In this document: piece after piece, positions 44,476-53,204 of the stretch
Layout of the letters: each line of letters opens with the position of its first letter
Position numbering within the stretch: position 1 is the stretch's first letter
Assembly (NCBI GenBank): GCA_905182135.1
Contig: CAJJAG010000005.1
Coordinates: 1 to 64,000, forward strand
Length of the DNA stretch: 64,000 nucleotides
From: an uncultured Acidimicrobiaceae bacterium
Lineage (GTDB): Bacteria; Actinomycetota; Acidimicrobiia; Acidimicrobiales; UBA10347
Direction of reading: 5' to 3'
The notes under the pieces: model-generated
Told to the model about the DNA's origin: nothing
What the model saw: the letters and a program-made list of their open reading frames with translations, nothing else
The model's database searches: none
Made by a program: the position numbers and the translations under genes

Positions 44476-45510
44476 ATGGCGAACTATGACCGACACGAGT
44501 GGCTGGCGAAGCGACATGAGGTCGCGATCGACCCCAAGCGCCCGATCATCGACCCTCATCATCATCTCTGGGACCTAGAGGCAAGCACTTATCTTGCGGC
44601 CGAACTCGGCCAGGACACCCAGGCATCGCACAATGTGACCCACACCGTGTTCGTGGAATGCAGCTCGTCCTATGACGAGGGGGCTAGCGCCGCGTTCGCG
44701 CCAGTAGGAGAGACCCGGTTCGTCGCAGAGCAGGCGGAGCAGACGTTGTTGATTGGTGGCCCGACTATCGCTGGAATCGTTGGGCACGCCGATTTGTCAC
44801 TCGGCGCCGCAGTCGAGGATGTGCTCGCGCAGCATCATGACGCAGGCGCTGGCCTCTTCCGAGGTGTTCGTCACGGAACGAACTGGAGCCCGCACCCTGA
44901 CGTGAAAAATGGCCACCACGAACCTGGTCCTCGCTTGCTTCTCGACCCAGGGTTCCAAGCTGGAGCGGCTCGACTCGCGCAGATGGGTTTCAGCTTTGAT
45001 GCGTGGCTGTACTTCGATCAGTTGCACGAACTTGCCGACATGGCACGAGCGGTCCCTGAGTGCGCCATAGTCGTCGACCATCTCGGCGGGCCGCTCGGCA
45101 TCGGGCCACACGCAACCGATCGTGGCGAGATGATGCAACGATGGCGAGACGGCATCGCCCAAGCCGCCAGCTGTTCGAATGTGATGCTCAAAATCGGTGG
45201 ACTCGGAATGGAGCACTATTTCGGCACAAGCTGGGCCGGTCGTGACACACCGCCTACTTCTGAAGAAGTGGCGTCGTTTTGGCATGACATGGTGCATACC
45301 GCTATCAGCGAGTTTGGGCCGAGCCGATGCATGTTCGAGTCGAATTTTCCGGTGGACCGCCAAACGCTGCCGTACACCGTGTTGTGGAACTCGTTCGAGA
45401 TCCTTGCAGCGCCCTATACAGAAGCCGAACAGCACGAACTGTTCTTTGGCACGGCGAACAGGTTCTATCGACTCGGTGCAGAGCCGGCCTCAGAGGTCGG
45501 TGTCGGCTGA
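44476..45510 (+). CDS. Amidohydrolase family protein (TIM-barrel)
   Basis: The 344-residue hydrolase begins with a metal-site motif in PIIDPHHHLWD and continues with VIVDHLGGPLG, RCMFESNFPVDR and an FGTANRFYRL ending. That is the amidohydrolase-2 pattern, as in 4-sulfomuconolactone or gluconolactone-type hydrolases. The substrate is unknown. It diverges from the NIPSNAP operon and probably shares regulation through the inverted repeat. Its 3' end overlaps the carbonic anhydrase gene by 21 bases on the opposite strand. Confidence 0.88.
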   Translation: MANYDRHEWLAKRHEVAIDPKRPIIDPHHHLWDLEASTYLAAELGQDTQASHNVTHTVFVECSSSYDEGASAAFAPVGETRFVAEQAEQTLLIGGPTIAGIVGHADLSLGAAVEDVLAQHHDAGAGLFRGVRHGTNWSPHPDVKNGHHEPGPRLLLDPGFQAGAARLAQMGFSFDAWLYFDQLHELADMARAVPECAIVVDHLGGPLGIGPHATDRGEMMQRWRDGIAQAASCSNVMLKIGGLGMEHYFGTSWAGRDTPPTSEEVASFWHDMVHTAISEFGPSRCMFESNFPVDRQTLPYTVLWNSFEILAAPYTEAEQHELFFGTANRFYRLGAEPASEVGVG

Positions 45511-46062
45511 AAGCTGTTCGGAGGCGGTGTCCGCATTTGGGAAGTCCAGGGTGACCTCGTGCAAGAGACCATCGGTCACGTCGTAGACGAAACCGCGAAT
45601 GTGCAGCTTGTGCTTGATGAACGGCGTCATATGAAGCCGCTGGATCGACTGGCGGACGTCGTCGTAGGGGTCGTCGAATGTCTCGAGCGACCACCACGGC
45701 TTAATGCCGATCTCCTCGTTGAGTTCGGAGCGAAAATCTGCTTCGTTGACCTGTTGTAAGCCGCAATCTGTGTGATGAACCAGCACGATCTCGCGTGTGC
45801 CCAAGAAACGTTGCGAGAGACAGAGCGACCGTATGACGTCGTCGGTAATGACCCCGCCGGCATTGCGAATGATGTGTGCGTCGCCGTTGTCCAGACCAAG
45901 CACAGCGAATGCATCGATTCGTGCGTCCATGCAAGCAACAACGGCGAGCTTGGCCGCCGGCTCCACAGCGAGTTGACTGTCGTGGAAGCGAGCGGCGTAC
46001 TCCTTGTTGCGCTCGACGAGCGAACCAGCGATCGGTTGGTGGTCAGGGTCCTGACAGGTCAT
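45490..46062 (-). CDS. Beta-class carbonic anhydrase
   Basis: The 190-residue zinc enzyme interconverts CO2 and bicarbonate. The motifs are Cys44-x-Asp46-x-Arg48 in CMDARID and His97-x2-Cys100 in VHHTDCGL, giving the Cys2His zinc site and the Asp/Arg gate pair of beta-carbonic anhydrases. Its short length suits the small bacterial form. It lies within 10 kb of the biotin carboxylase gene, which uses bicarbonate, but the two are not in one operon. Confidence 0.92.
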   Translation of the reverse strand: MTCQDPDHQPIAGSLVERNKEYAARFHDSQLAVEPAAKLAVVACMDARIDAFAVLGLDNGDAHIIRNAGGVITDDVIRSLCLSQRFLGTREIVLVHHTDCGLQQVNEADFRSELNEEIGIKPWWSLETFDDPYDDVRQSIQRLHMTPFIKHKLHIRGFVYDVTDGLLHEVTLDFPNADTASEQLSADTDL

Positions 46063-46108
46063 GGCGCTTCTGTTCCTTCTCGAATTGCGTAGATATGAAT
46101 AAACATAT

Positions 46109-46259
46109 TCAAAGTTTGATGTTTGGCAACCTCTGTTCTGATCCTATGACGAATGCCCTGGCTGAAAGGGCTGTTGGAGCGACGGCGAAGAGCACACCGA
46201 CACCCATGGCGAGGCCGGCCACGGTGAACAGTCGCCGAAGGCCGCGTCTGGAGTTTCAT
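46109..46259 (-). pseudogene. Decayed gene with a signal-peptide start (probable frameshift)
   Basis: The ATG at 46259 opens with MKLQTR in one frame. The neighbouring frame, over about 46255-46109, encodes RRLFTVAGLAMGVGVLFAVA followed by PTALSARA, which together look like a Sec signal peptide with an AxA cleavage site. It then stops after 14 more residues. Joining the two requires a one-base shift near the first six codons, as in a disabled gene. The mature protein is nearly all gone, so its original role is lost. The remaining spacer (46063-46408) contains only the 18-bp repeat. Confidence 0.35.
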
Positions 46260-46260
46260 G

Positions 46261-46302
46261 TTGGTCTGGGATCCACCGTTGGCCTGGGATCCACCGTTGG
46301 CC
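46261..46302. repeat. 18-bp direct repeat, 2.3 units
   Basis: The unit ttggtctgggatccaccg at 46261 is followed by ttggcctgggatccaccg at 46279, with one mismatch, and then by ttggcc. It lies directly upstream, on the minus strand, of the signal-peptide remnant. Confidence 0.9.
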
Positions 46303-46408
46303 GGGTCAGGAGTCGTGCCTTTGCGATAGAGCCAGGTACGTGTTCCGGTCGCTCAGATTGATGGCTGCACGATCCGATTGCATCGTTCGACCAATAGAGC
46401 GCGTCCGA

Positions 46409-47293
46409 CTAATCGTCGTTCCAGTCAGCAGGTGAGCCAGCGACCGTGATGCGGCGCATCACTCTGCGCTCATTAGCGATGTCGTAGCCGAGGAGGCGAT
46501 GCAACGTCGTGCGGTTATCCCAGACGACCAGGTCGTTGACCTGCCATTGGTGTTCGTATACGACATCATGCACCGACAGTTGGGCCTCGATCTGGGCGAA
46601 CCGCTCGCGGCTGTTGGCAAGGTCTTGGTCAACAATGTGCGAGGCATGGCCACCCATGTAGAGCGACTTGGACCCATCACCGTTACGACGAACCCATCGG
46701 TGCTCGACCGGCGGGTACTTGGCCCGCTCTTCATCGCTCATGGGCTCCATTCGACCAGGATTATTCCCGCGCGAATATTCATAACTGTGCACGAGGCGAA
46801 GCTCATCGATCTCGGCGCGGTCCTCGGTGGGCAGCAGGCTGAACGCCCGGCGCATGTCGGCGAACTGAGTCTGCCCACCCTGGTTTGGCACTTCGACCGC
46901 ATAGAGCATCGTGCACAGTGCCGGGATTTCTCGGAACGAGCTGTCGGTATGCCAACGCTGTGTGCCGCGTAGAAAGACAGCTTGTGGCTCGTCGACCTCA
47001 ACCAGGTTCCCATCAGGACGAACATTGCTGAGGTTGAAAATTTCGGCATGGTCAGGATGACGCTTATCTGGTTCCGGGAGTATCTCAAGCTCACCGAACG
47101 CTCGTCCAAGTTGCACCAGTTGAGCCGGCGATATCACGCCAGTTTTGGCGTCGTGACTTCGGAAAACGAGCACCGCGTGCGACTGCAAGCCCTCTGCCAA
47201 CAGATCAACAAACTCGCTACTGGGCGTGGCCGCTGGATCAAAATCCCTAACGAAGGCACCAAGTGGCGCAGCCAAAGGTTCAAACTCGATCAC
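46409..47293 (-). CDS. TauD/TfdA-family Fe(II)/2-oxoglutarate dioxygenase
   Basis: The 294-residue enzyme has iron ligands His115-x-Asp117 in RWHTDSSFRE and the distal His in TTLHRLLGYD. The Arg in RRVMRRITVAG would bind 2-oxoglutarate. It is the last gene of the four-gene cluster SDR, aldolase, PhyH, TauD. The GTG start overlaps the PhyH stop codon as GTGA, which decides between this and an earlier TTG at 47311. The substrate is unknown. It is not closely similar to the TauD-type protein at 39724. Confidence 0.87.
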   Translation of the reverse strand: MIEFEPLAAPLGAFVRDFDPAATPSSEFVDLLAEGLQSHAVLVFRSHDAKTGVISPAQLVQLGRAFGELEILPEPDKRHPDHAEIFNLSNVRPDGNLVEVDEPQAVFLRGTQRWHTDSSFREIPALCTMLYAVEVPNQGGQTQFADMRRAFSLLPTEDRAEIDELRLVHSYEYSRGNNPGRMEPMSDEERAKYPPVEHRWVRRNGDGSKSLYMGGHASHIVDQDLANSRERFAQIEAQLSVHDVVYEHQWQVNDLVVWDNRTTLHRLLGYDIANERRVMRRITVAGSPADWNDD

Positions 47294-48093
47294 GCGAACT
47301 GCAGCAGACAATCATCGGCCCCGGGTTGAACCGGCGAGAAGTCACGCGCTGCGTAATACTCCGGGCGCTCATAGGACTCTCCCCGATTGTCCACCGGACA
47401 CACATTGATATACAGCAATAGGCGACGCAGCGGGCTGATGTTCACGGACGATCCGTGTACGACCGTCATATCCATGAGCAGCATCGAACCAGCGGTTCCC
47501 GTGATCGCCTCGAGGCCATAGTCGCCGACTAGGCGGCTCATAGTGTAATCAGTGATGTCGTAGCGGTACTTGGAGACAGCCTCGAAGTCGGGTGCATCAG
47601 GATCGATTGCGGCCGTGGAGACGAGTCCTTCGTGATGACTGCCAGGAACAGCCAGCAAGGGCGCGTTCACATGGGTGACATCGTCGAGGAAGACGGCGAT
47701 CATGATGCCGCGCGGGTCGGGGACCCCGTCGACACGATGATAGGTGCCGAAGTCTTGATGCCAGGCCACGATCGAACCGTTTGTCTGTTTCATATTGATG
47801 CGCGACTGATGTACGAAGAAGTCGCTATCGAGCAACTGTTGGCTTGGGTTGACGAGCGCTGGGTGATGAACGAGGGCGCTTAATCGCTCGTCGAACAAGT
47901 GCATACCCCAACACACATGTGGTGAACCATCGGCTTCGCGTCCGACCTCGGGGCCAGGACGTTCCAAGACCTCCAGCGCAGCGGTCTGCAACACGTCAAC
48001 TTCGGTGGCCGAGAACGCATCAGGGAGCACCACCCATCCACGCTCTCGATAACTAGCGGTCGCTTCGTCGCTCAGCGTTATCTGGTCAGTCAT
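47290..48093 (-). CDS. Phytanoyl-CoA dioxygenase (PhyH) family protein
   Basis: The 267-residue Fe(II)/2-oxoglutarate oxygenase has His112-x-Asp114 in AWHQDFGTYHR, a distal His213 in VVHGSSVNIS and Arg223 for 2-oxoglutarate in PLRRLLLY. PhyH proteins hydroxylate acyl-CoA or small molecules in bacteria. The ATG overlaps the aldolase stop (ATGA), and the stop overlaps the TauD-type start (GTGA). The gene is therefore translationally coupled on both sides. Confidence 0.88.
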   Translation of the reverse strand: MTDQITLSDEATASYRERGWVVLPDAFSATEVDVLQTAALEVLERPGPEVGREADGSPHVCWGMHLFDERLSALVHHPALVNPSQQLLDSDFFVHQSRINMKQTNGSIVAWHQDFGTYHRVDGVPDPRGIMIAVFLDDVTHVNAPLLAVPGSHHEGLVSTAAIDPDAPDFEAVSKYRYDITDYTMSRLVGDYGLEAITGTAGSMLLMDMTVVHGSSVNISPLRRLLLYINVCPVDNRGESYERPEYYAARDFSPVQPGADDCLLQFA

Positions 48094-48869
48094 GTGGTAG
48101 CGCCTTCTCGAATAGCGGAAATTCCTGATGATAAGGCTGAGGTCATCAGCCCGATGTCGTAGCTATAGCTGACCATCCGGAAGCCGCGGCGTACCCAGTC
48201 GGCGCCGGTGGCTACGTCGCCTGCTAAGCATGCGGCTGCTTTGCCGTGGGTCTCACACGCATCAAGGATTGCGTCGATTCCAGCCTGCATCGTCGGGTGG
48301 TTTGTATCTCCGGGCACACCAAGGGAAAGTGACAGGTCGCCGTGTCCGAGATGGGCGACGTCGACGCCAGGAACCGACATGATCTCCTCGGCATTGGCAA
48401 CACCTTTGGCCGACTCGATAAGCACGCAGACCATGGTTCGGTCGTGCGCTCCCTCGATGATCTCAGGCACCGTTTTGGCGCTGTAGTCATCGTGTGCCCC
48501 GCCGAACATGGCACCTCGTTGACCCGTTGGCGGGTAGCGCGTCAGGCGGACAAGTTCCTCGGCCTGCTCGGCTGTCTCGCACATCTGGAACAGCAAACCC
48601 ATGGCTCCCAAGTCCAACAGTTGGGCAGTGTGCTCGTGGGTCGTTGCTCGAGGCCGAACGAGCGGCACGATGTCAAGCCCCCGGCACAACGCGAGCTGCT
48701 GCTTGATCTCGCTATAGGAGAAGCCGCTGTGTTCCATGTCATAGAAAACGAAGTCGGCACCCGCTCCCTGCAAAATTTGCGGTAGGCCGGCACTGAGAAA
48801 CTCAAAAACCATGGTGCCGTACAACGTCTCGCCAGCAGCTAGTCGTTCTTTCACGGGGTTCGATCGCAT
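48090..48869 (-). CDS. HpcH/HpaI-family aldolase
   Basis: The 259-residue TIM-barrel aldolase has DMEHSGFSYSEIKQQLALCR, which includes the active-site His47 and acidic residues, VRPRATTHEHTAQLLDLGAM, GRxxGxx-type PTGQRGAMFGG, and VAHLGHGDLSLSLG. The family cleaves 2-keto-3-deoxy acid derivatives to pyruvate plus an aldehyde, with a divalent metal. It follows the SDR gene and is translationally coupled to PhyH. The start is the ATG encoding MRSNPVKERL; the frame open before it is long and non-conserved. Confidence 0.88.
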   Translation of the reverse strand: MRSNPVKERLAAGETLYGTMVFEFLSAGLPQILQGAGADFVFYDMEHSGFSYSEIKQQLALCRGLDIVPLVRPRATTHEHTAQLLDLGAMGLLFQMCETAEQAEELVRLTRYPPTGQRGAMFGGAHDDYSAKTVPEIIEGAHDRTMVCVLIESAKGVANAEEIMSVPGVDVAHLGHGDLSLSLGVPGDTNHPTMQAGIDAILDACETHGKAAACLAGDVATGADWVRRGFRMVSYSYDIGLMTSALSSGISAIREGATT

Positions 48870-49017
48870 AACGATGAAGCTAGTTCCTGACGCTGGCCAA
48901 GTTTTAGGCGACGACAGCGTGCGGACCGGCCGGGCGGCTAGACCCGGTTGGTCGGTGGCGAAATGTTCCTTGGCCAGTCGACCATTTCGCCATGGCCATT
49001 CAGACCGTAAGGAGCAT

Positions 49018-49794
49018 TTAGATGTGACCAGACGATCCACCGTCGACGCTGATGGCTTGCCCGTTGATGTAAGCCGCAGCGTCGGAACACAGGAAGACTA
49101 CGGCGTTGGCTACTTCTTCAGGAGTGCCATAACGCCCAACGGGAACGCCTTTGGAGTTGGCGGCCATTATCTCTTCTTGTGACTTGCCGGTTGACTCGGC
49201 GAGTTCACTGGCAGCGCGATCCCACATGGCAGTGTGGATCAAGCCCGGCAATATCGAGTTGACAAGAACGCCGTCTTGCCCGTATTTGCCGGCGAGTGCC
49301 TTGGCGGTTGAGATCATGGCCGACTTGGTTGCTGCGTAGTCGATGAGGGCCGCATTTGGGTACAGCGCTCCGACCGTAGAGATCATGACGATGCGCCCCC
49401 ATTGCTGTGCCCTCATGCGGGGGAGGACATGGCGAGTGCATCGGACAGCCGACATCATGTTGAGCTGAAAGAGCTGTTCCCAGTCGGCGTCATCCATATA
49501 AAGGAAGTTGCGTGACGGCGACGCACCGACATTGTTGACCAGAATGTCGACGTCGCCCATCTCTGCTGTCGCTCGTTCTAGGAAGTCATTGGTCGAGTCG
49601 GCATTGCTCATGTCGGCGACATAGCCACGAATGGTTTCGCCATACGCCGTCAGTTCGTTGACAGCATCTTGGCCTCGGGCACAAAAAGCGACCGTTGCCC
49701 CATGATCGGTGAGCAACCGAACGGTCGCTGCGCCAATACCCATGCTCGCCCCTGTCACGATGGCGTTTCGCCCCGTGAGGTCAAGATCGATCAT
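49018..49794 (-). CDS. SDR family oxidoreductase, first gene of the dioxygenase/aldolase cluster
   Basis: The 258-residue classical SDR has the TGASMGIG cofactor motif (14-21), NNVGASP, and catalytic Tyr153-x3-Lys157 in IDYAATKSAMI, with the C-terminal YINGQAISVDGGSS typical of the family. It is the first gene of the SDR, aldolase, PhyH and TauD set. The gap to the aldolase start is 148 bases, larger than the overlaps between the later genes. It probably oxidises a hydroxyl product or reduces a keto intermediate. The start has ggggga upstream. Confidence 0.88.
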   Translation of the reverse strand: MIDLDLTGRNAIVTGASMGIGAATVRLLTDHGATVAFCARGQDAVNELTAYGETIRGYVADMSNADSTNDFLERATAEMGDVDILVNNVGASPSRNFLYMDDADWEQLFQLNMMSAVRCTRHVLPRMRAQQWGRIVMISTVGALYPNAALIDYAATKSAMISTAKALAGKYGQDGVLVNSILPGLIHTAMWDRAASELAESTGKSQEEIMAANSKGVPVGRYGTPEEVANAVVFLCSDAAAYINGQAISVDGGSSGHI

Positions 49795-50011
49795 TACATT
49801 TCCCCCGATATCGCCGTCGACAACTTCTCGTCGCCCCAAGATTGTCTCGGAAGCACCACCCGCTCGTCAACCCGACGGGCAAAACGGCCATTCGAACCGC
49901 CTGCCGACTTTGACTTAGATCCCTTCTGGCGTGACTGGTCGAGCCACGACCGATTAGCGCGACCTCGCGGCTTGCCGCCAAGATGGCGAGGCCGACCTGG
50001 GGGAACTGACC

Positions 50012-50794
50012 GTGGACTATGAAACGATTCTGACCGACGTTGTGGATGACGTACTGGTCATCACGATGAACCGGCCCGAGAAACTAAATGCCTGGACCCC
50101 CAAAATGGGGCTCGAGATGGCAACAGCGGTCACTGCGGCGAATGACGACAAGAACATCATCGCCATTGTGGTGACCGGTGCAGGTCGCGGTTTCTGCGCC
50201 GGTGCAGATATGTCTGAGGTCTTCCAGGCGCAACTCGACGGCGAAGAAGAAGACCGCACTCCGCTCGATTGGGTTGGTCTTATGCGCTCGTGCAAGCCAA
50301 TCATCGCAGCTATCAACGGCCCAGCAATCGGTGTTGGGTTGAGCCAGCTCATGTCGATGGACCACATCATTGGCGCGGCCGGAGCAAAGCTCAGCCTGCG
50401 GTTTGTCAAGGTGGGGGTCGTGCCCGAGCTCGCCAGCTCACACCTTGTCCCGATGCGCGTTGGCTTCGGCAAAGCCAGTGAGCTCATGCTCACCGGTAAG
50501 ACAATTCTGGCCGAAGAGGCCGCCGATATCGGACTCATCGACCAATGTGTCGAACCCGAACAACTTCTCAACGCAGCTCACGAGATGGCGCATGCCATGG
50601 GCGAAAATCCACAAGCGTCCTTGGCTTTCACTAAGCAACTTTTGACCAGGAACATGAGCGAAGCATCACTCGACGATGTGCAACGCCTGGAACTCAAAAT
50701 GCTGAAGCAGGCCTATGAAACGCCTGAACACCAGGAAGCGATTGCCGCCTTCCTTGACAAGCGTGAGCCTGACTTCAAAACCGCCCGCGGTTAG
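50012..50794 (+). CDS. Enoyl-CoA hydratase/isomerase family protein
   Basis: The 260-residue crotonase has the oxyanion segment GRGFCAGADM and a VGVVPELASSHLVPMRVG active-site region that holds one Glu. The first Glu of the canonical hydratase is not at its expected place (IGVGLSQLMSMDH). The GTG start is supported by gggggaa ten bases upstream. It diverges from the SDR-aldolase cluster through a 217-base spacer (49795-50011) that contains no gene. Confidence 0.87.
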   Translation: MDYETILTDVVDDVLVITMNRPEKLNAWTPKMGLEMATAVTAANDDKNIIAIVVTGAGRGFCAGADMSEVFQAQLDGEEEDRTPLDWVGLMRSCKPIIAAINGPAIGVGLSQLMSMDHIIGAAGAKLSLRFVKVGVVPELASSHLVPMRVGFGKASELMLTGKTILAEEAADIGLIDQCVEPEQLLNAAHEMAHAMGENPQASLAFTKQLLTRNMSEASLDDVQRLELKMLKQAYETPEHQEAIAAFLDKREPDFKTARG

Positions 50795-50953
50795 CCCCGC
50801 TTTCCGCTCGTTCTTCGCCGAAACCTTGTCTGATCTGAATCAGCGATGGTCTCGGCGCTCAGTTCGCGCTCGGAACCAAGGGCGTCGTAAGCAGCAGTCC
50901 CATCTTGTCGAATCGTGCGTCAGCGATTGGCTCGTTGACGCCAGCCATGGTTG

Positions 50954-52183
50954 TCATCCGGCCATGTGGCGAACGGCGCCGAGCAGCACGGAGGCGCCTT
51001 GTTCGGCCTGTTCGATGGAGATATTCTCGGCCTCGTTGTGTGACAGGCCTTCGTCGCAAGGCACGAAAATCATGGAGGTCGGGTAGTGCGCTGCCACGTA
51101 GCAGGCATCGTGACCAGCACCTGAGACCATACGTTGATGGCTGAAGCCAAGCGCCTCCACCGATGCTTCGACCGCAGCGATGCAGTCATCGTGGAACTTC
51201 ACAGGCGGCGAGTCGGTGTCGACATGGATCGCGGTCGTGACCCCGTGGCGCTCGACCTGTGCGCTCACGATGTCACGCATAGCAGTGTCCATGGCCATGA
51301 GCGTGTTGCCATCGGGGTTTCGCATATCGAGCGAAAAGGTGATCTTCTCGGGAATCGTGTTTGGCGAGATTGGTTCGCTTCGGAACTGGGCAAAGGTGGC
51401 GCGAGCCCATGGTGCGTGTTCGTTGGCCAGCGCGTACACGCCACCCAAAATATCGCCCAGCGCTCGCGCCGGATCTTTTCGCACGTCCATGGGGGTTGGC
51501 CCCGCGTGAGCCGGGTGCCCACCGAGTTCGACGGTGTACCAACGAAACCCTTGCACCGCGGTCACGATGCCGATGTCGACCTGGTCAGCTTCCAGAATGG
51601 GGCCCTGTTCGATATGGAGCTCAAACGCTGCGGTGTACGGGCGAGGCCGTGCGGGAAGGTCGCCGTCCCAGCCAAGCCGAACGAGTTCTTCGCCAACTGA
51701 CACGCCGTCGAAGTCCTGATGCTTGAGGGCCTGCTCGAGTGGCAGTGCTCCTCCCCAGACTGCAGAGCCCATCATCGATGGTTGGAAGCGAGAGCCTTCC
51801 TCGTTCGTCCAGACGACGATCTCGAGTGGAGCTTCGGTCGTTACGCCCAGGTCGTTCAAGGTCTCGATCACTTCGAGGCCGCCTAACACGCCGTACACGC
51901 CGTCGAAGCGCCCGCCGGTTGGCTGGGTGTCCAGGTGTGATCCGGTCATGACCGGCGGCAAGTCTGGGTTGGTACCGGCGCGCGTCGCGAACAGATTACC
52001 GATTTCGTCAAACTCAAACGTGCAACCAGCGTCGGCCGCCCAAGACATGAACAGGTCGCGGCCTTCCTTGTCGTTATCGGACAACGCCTGACGATTCGAC
52101 CCGCCTGCTACGCCCGGCCCAATCTCGGCCATAGCCATAAGTCGCGACCACAATCGGTCGCCGTTCACTCGATCAGCTGTCAT
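50954..52183 (-). CDS. M20 zinc hydrolase of the carbamoylase/allantoate amidohydrolase type
   Basis: The 409-residue enzyme has MTGSHLDTQPTGGRFDGVYGVLG with a His and a bridging Asp, TNEEGSRFQPSMMGS with the catalytic Glu, FELHIEQGP as the His ligand in the central region, and SGAGHDACYVA near the C-terminus. This pattern is that of M20 N-carbamoyl-L-amino acid hydrolases, beta-ureidopropionases or allantoate amidohydrolases. It points to ureide or pyrimidine degradation, but the exact substrate is open. The ATG is supported by ggtgaag. It diverges from the SDR gene. Confidence 0.9.
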   Translation of the reverse strand: MTADRVNGDRLWSRLMAMAEIGPGVAGGSNRQALSDNDKEGRDLFMSWAADAGCTFEFDEIGNLFATRAGTNPDLPPVMTGSHLDTQPTGGRFDGVYGVLGGLEVIETLNDLGVTTEAPLEIVVWTNEEGSRFQPSMMGSAVWGGALPLEQALKHQDFDGVSVGEELVRLGWDGDLPARPRPYTAAFELHIEQGPILEADQVDIGIVTAVQGFRWYTVELGGHPAHAGPTPMDVRKDPARALGDILGGVYALANEHAPWARATFAQFRSEPISPNTIPEKITFSLDMRNPDGNTLMAMDTAMRDIVSAQVERHGVTTAIHVDTDSPPVKFHDDCIAAVEASVEALGFSHQRMVSGAGHDACYVAAHYPTSMIFVPCDEGLSHNEAENISIEQAEQGASVLLGAVRHMAG

Positions 52184-52246
52184 GGCTTCACCTATTTCTT
52201 GACGAACCTGTTTAGAGCAAGGTAGGCGATTTCGATCCAACTGTGC

Positions 52247-52261
52247 GATCGTGGAACGATC
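52247..52261. promoter_or_regulatory. Short inverted repeat in a divergent promoter region
   Basis: The arms gatcgt (52247-52252) and acgatc (52256-52261) are separated by gga. They lie in the 103-base spacer between the divergent M20 and SDR genes. A six-base palindrome could be an operator or chance. Confidence 0.25.
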
Positions 52262-52286
52262 AGGGCAGACAACTTCAGGGGAAGAC

Positions 52287-53204
52287 ATGGGAATCTGTGA
52301 CGACAAGGTAGTCATCGTGACCGGCGCAGGCCGTGGGATCGGACGTGGTCACGCGATCGAGTTCGCTCGCCAGGGCGCCAAGGTCGTAGTCAACGATATG
52401 GGAGGCGCCCGAGACGGCGAGGGTGGCGACCTGACAGCAGCACAGGAGGTTGTCGCCGAGATCGAGGCGATGGGTGGCGAGGCAGTTGCCAATGGAGATG
52501 ATGTCTCGAGTTGGGATGGTGCCGCCAACATGGTGAACCAGGCCGTCGAGCACTTCGGCGTGCTGCATGTTCTGGTGAACAATGCCGGCATTTTGCGCGA
52601 CCGGATGTTGGCGAACATGACCGAAGACGAGTGGGATGCCGTCATCAATGTGCATCTCAAAGGCACCTTTGCGCCAGCTCGACATGCTGCCGCATATTGG
52701 CGCGACATGATCAAGAAAGACACACAGGTCGAGGGTGCTGCGCTGATTAACACCAGCAGCACATCGGGCCTGTTTGGCAATCCGGGACAGACCAACTACG
52801 GCGCAGCCAAGGCCGGAATCGCATCGTTCTCAATCACTGCGTCGGCCGAGCTCGGCCGTTACGGCGTGACGGTCAACTGCATTGCTCCAGGCGCCCGCAC
52901 CCGCATGACCGAGGACCTGCCCTACGGGCAGCAAGAAATCGAGAAAGGCACATTCGACTTCCTGCACGCTGACAATGTTGCACCCACCGTGGTCTGGCTG
53001 GGGTCGAACGAACCGGCTGCCCGCGAAGTCACCGGACGAGTTTTCCTTGTCAATGGCGGAATGATTAGCTGCATGGAGGGCTGGGAAGGCGGTCCCAAGG
53101 CCAGAAAAGATGACCGTTGGGATCCCGCCGAACTCAGTGACGTGATCCCGGGCCTAGTCGCTAAAGCCAAAGAAAACGTGATGACCCGCCGTCGCTCCAG
53201 CTAG
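52287..53204 (+). CDS. SDR family oxidoreductase (hydroxyacyl-CoA dehydrogenase-like)
   Basis: The 305-residue SDR has TGAGRGIG at 12-19, NDMGGARDGEGG with an insert typical of MFE2-like hydroxyacyl-CoA dehydrogenases, NNAGILRDRMLANMTEDEWD, and Tyr171-x3-Lys175 in NYGAAKAG. The RDRMLANMTE sequence after NNAGI is a strong hint for this subgroup, which oxidises (3R)-hydroxyacyl-CoA. The start is the ATG with aggggaag upstream. Its 3' end overlaps the convergent esterase by four bases. Confidence 0.9.
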   Translation: MGICDDKVVIVTGAGRGIGRGHAIEFARQGAKVVVNDMGGARDGEGGDLTAAQEVVAEIEAMGGEAVANGDDVSSWDGAANMVNQAVEHFGVLHVLVNNAGILRDRMLANMTEDEWDAVINVHLKGTFAPARHAAAYWRDMIKKDTQVEGAALINTSSTSGLFGNPGQTNYGAAKAGIASFSITASAELGRYGVTVNCIAPGARTRMTEDLPYGQQEIEKGTFDFLHADNVAPTVVWLGSNEPAAREVTGRVFLVNGGMISCMEGWEGGPKARKDDRWDPAELSDVIPGLVAKAKENVMTRRRSS

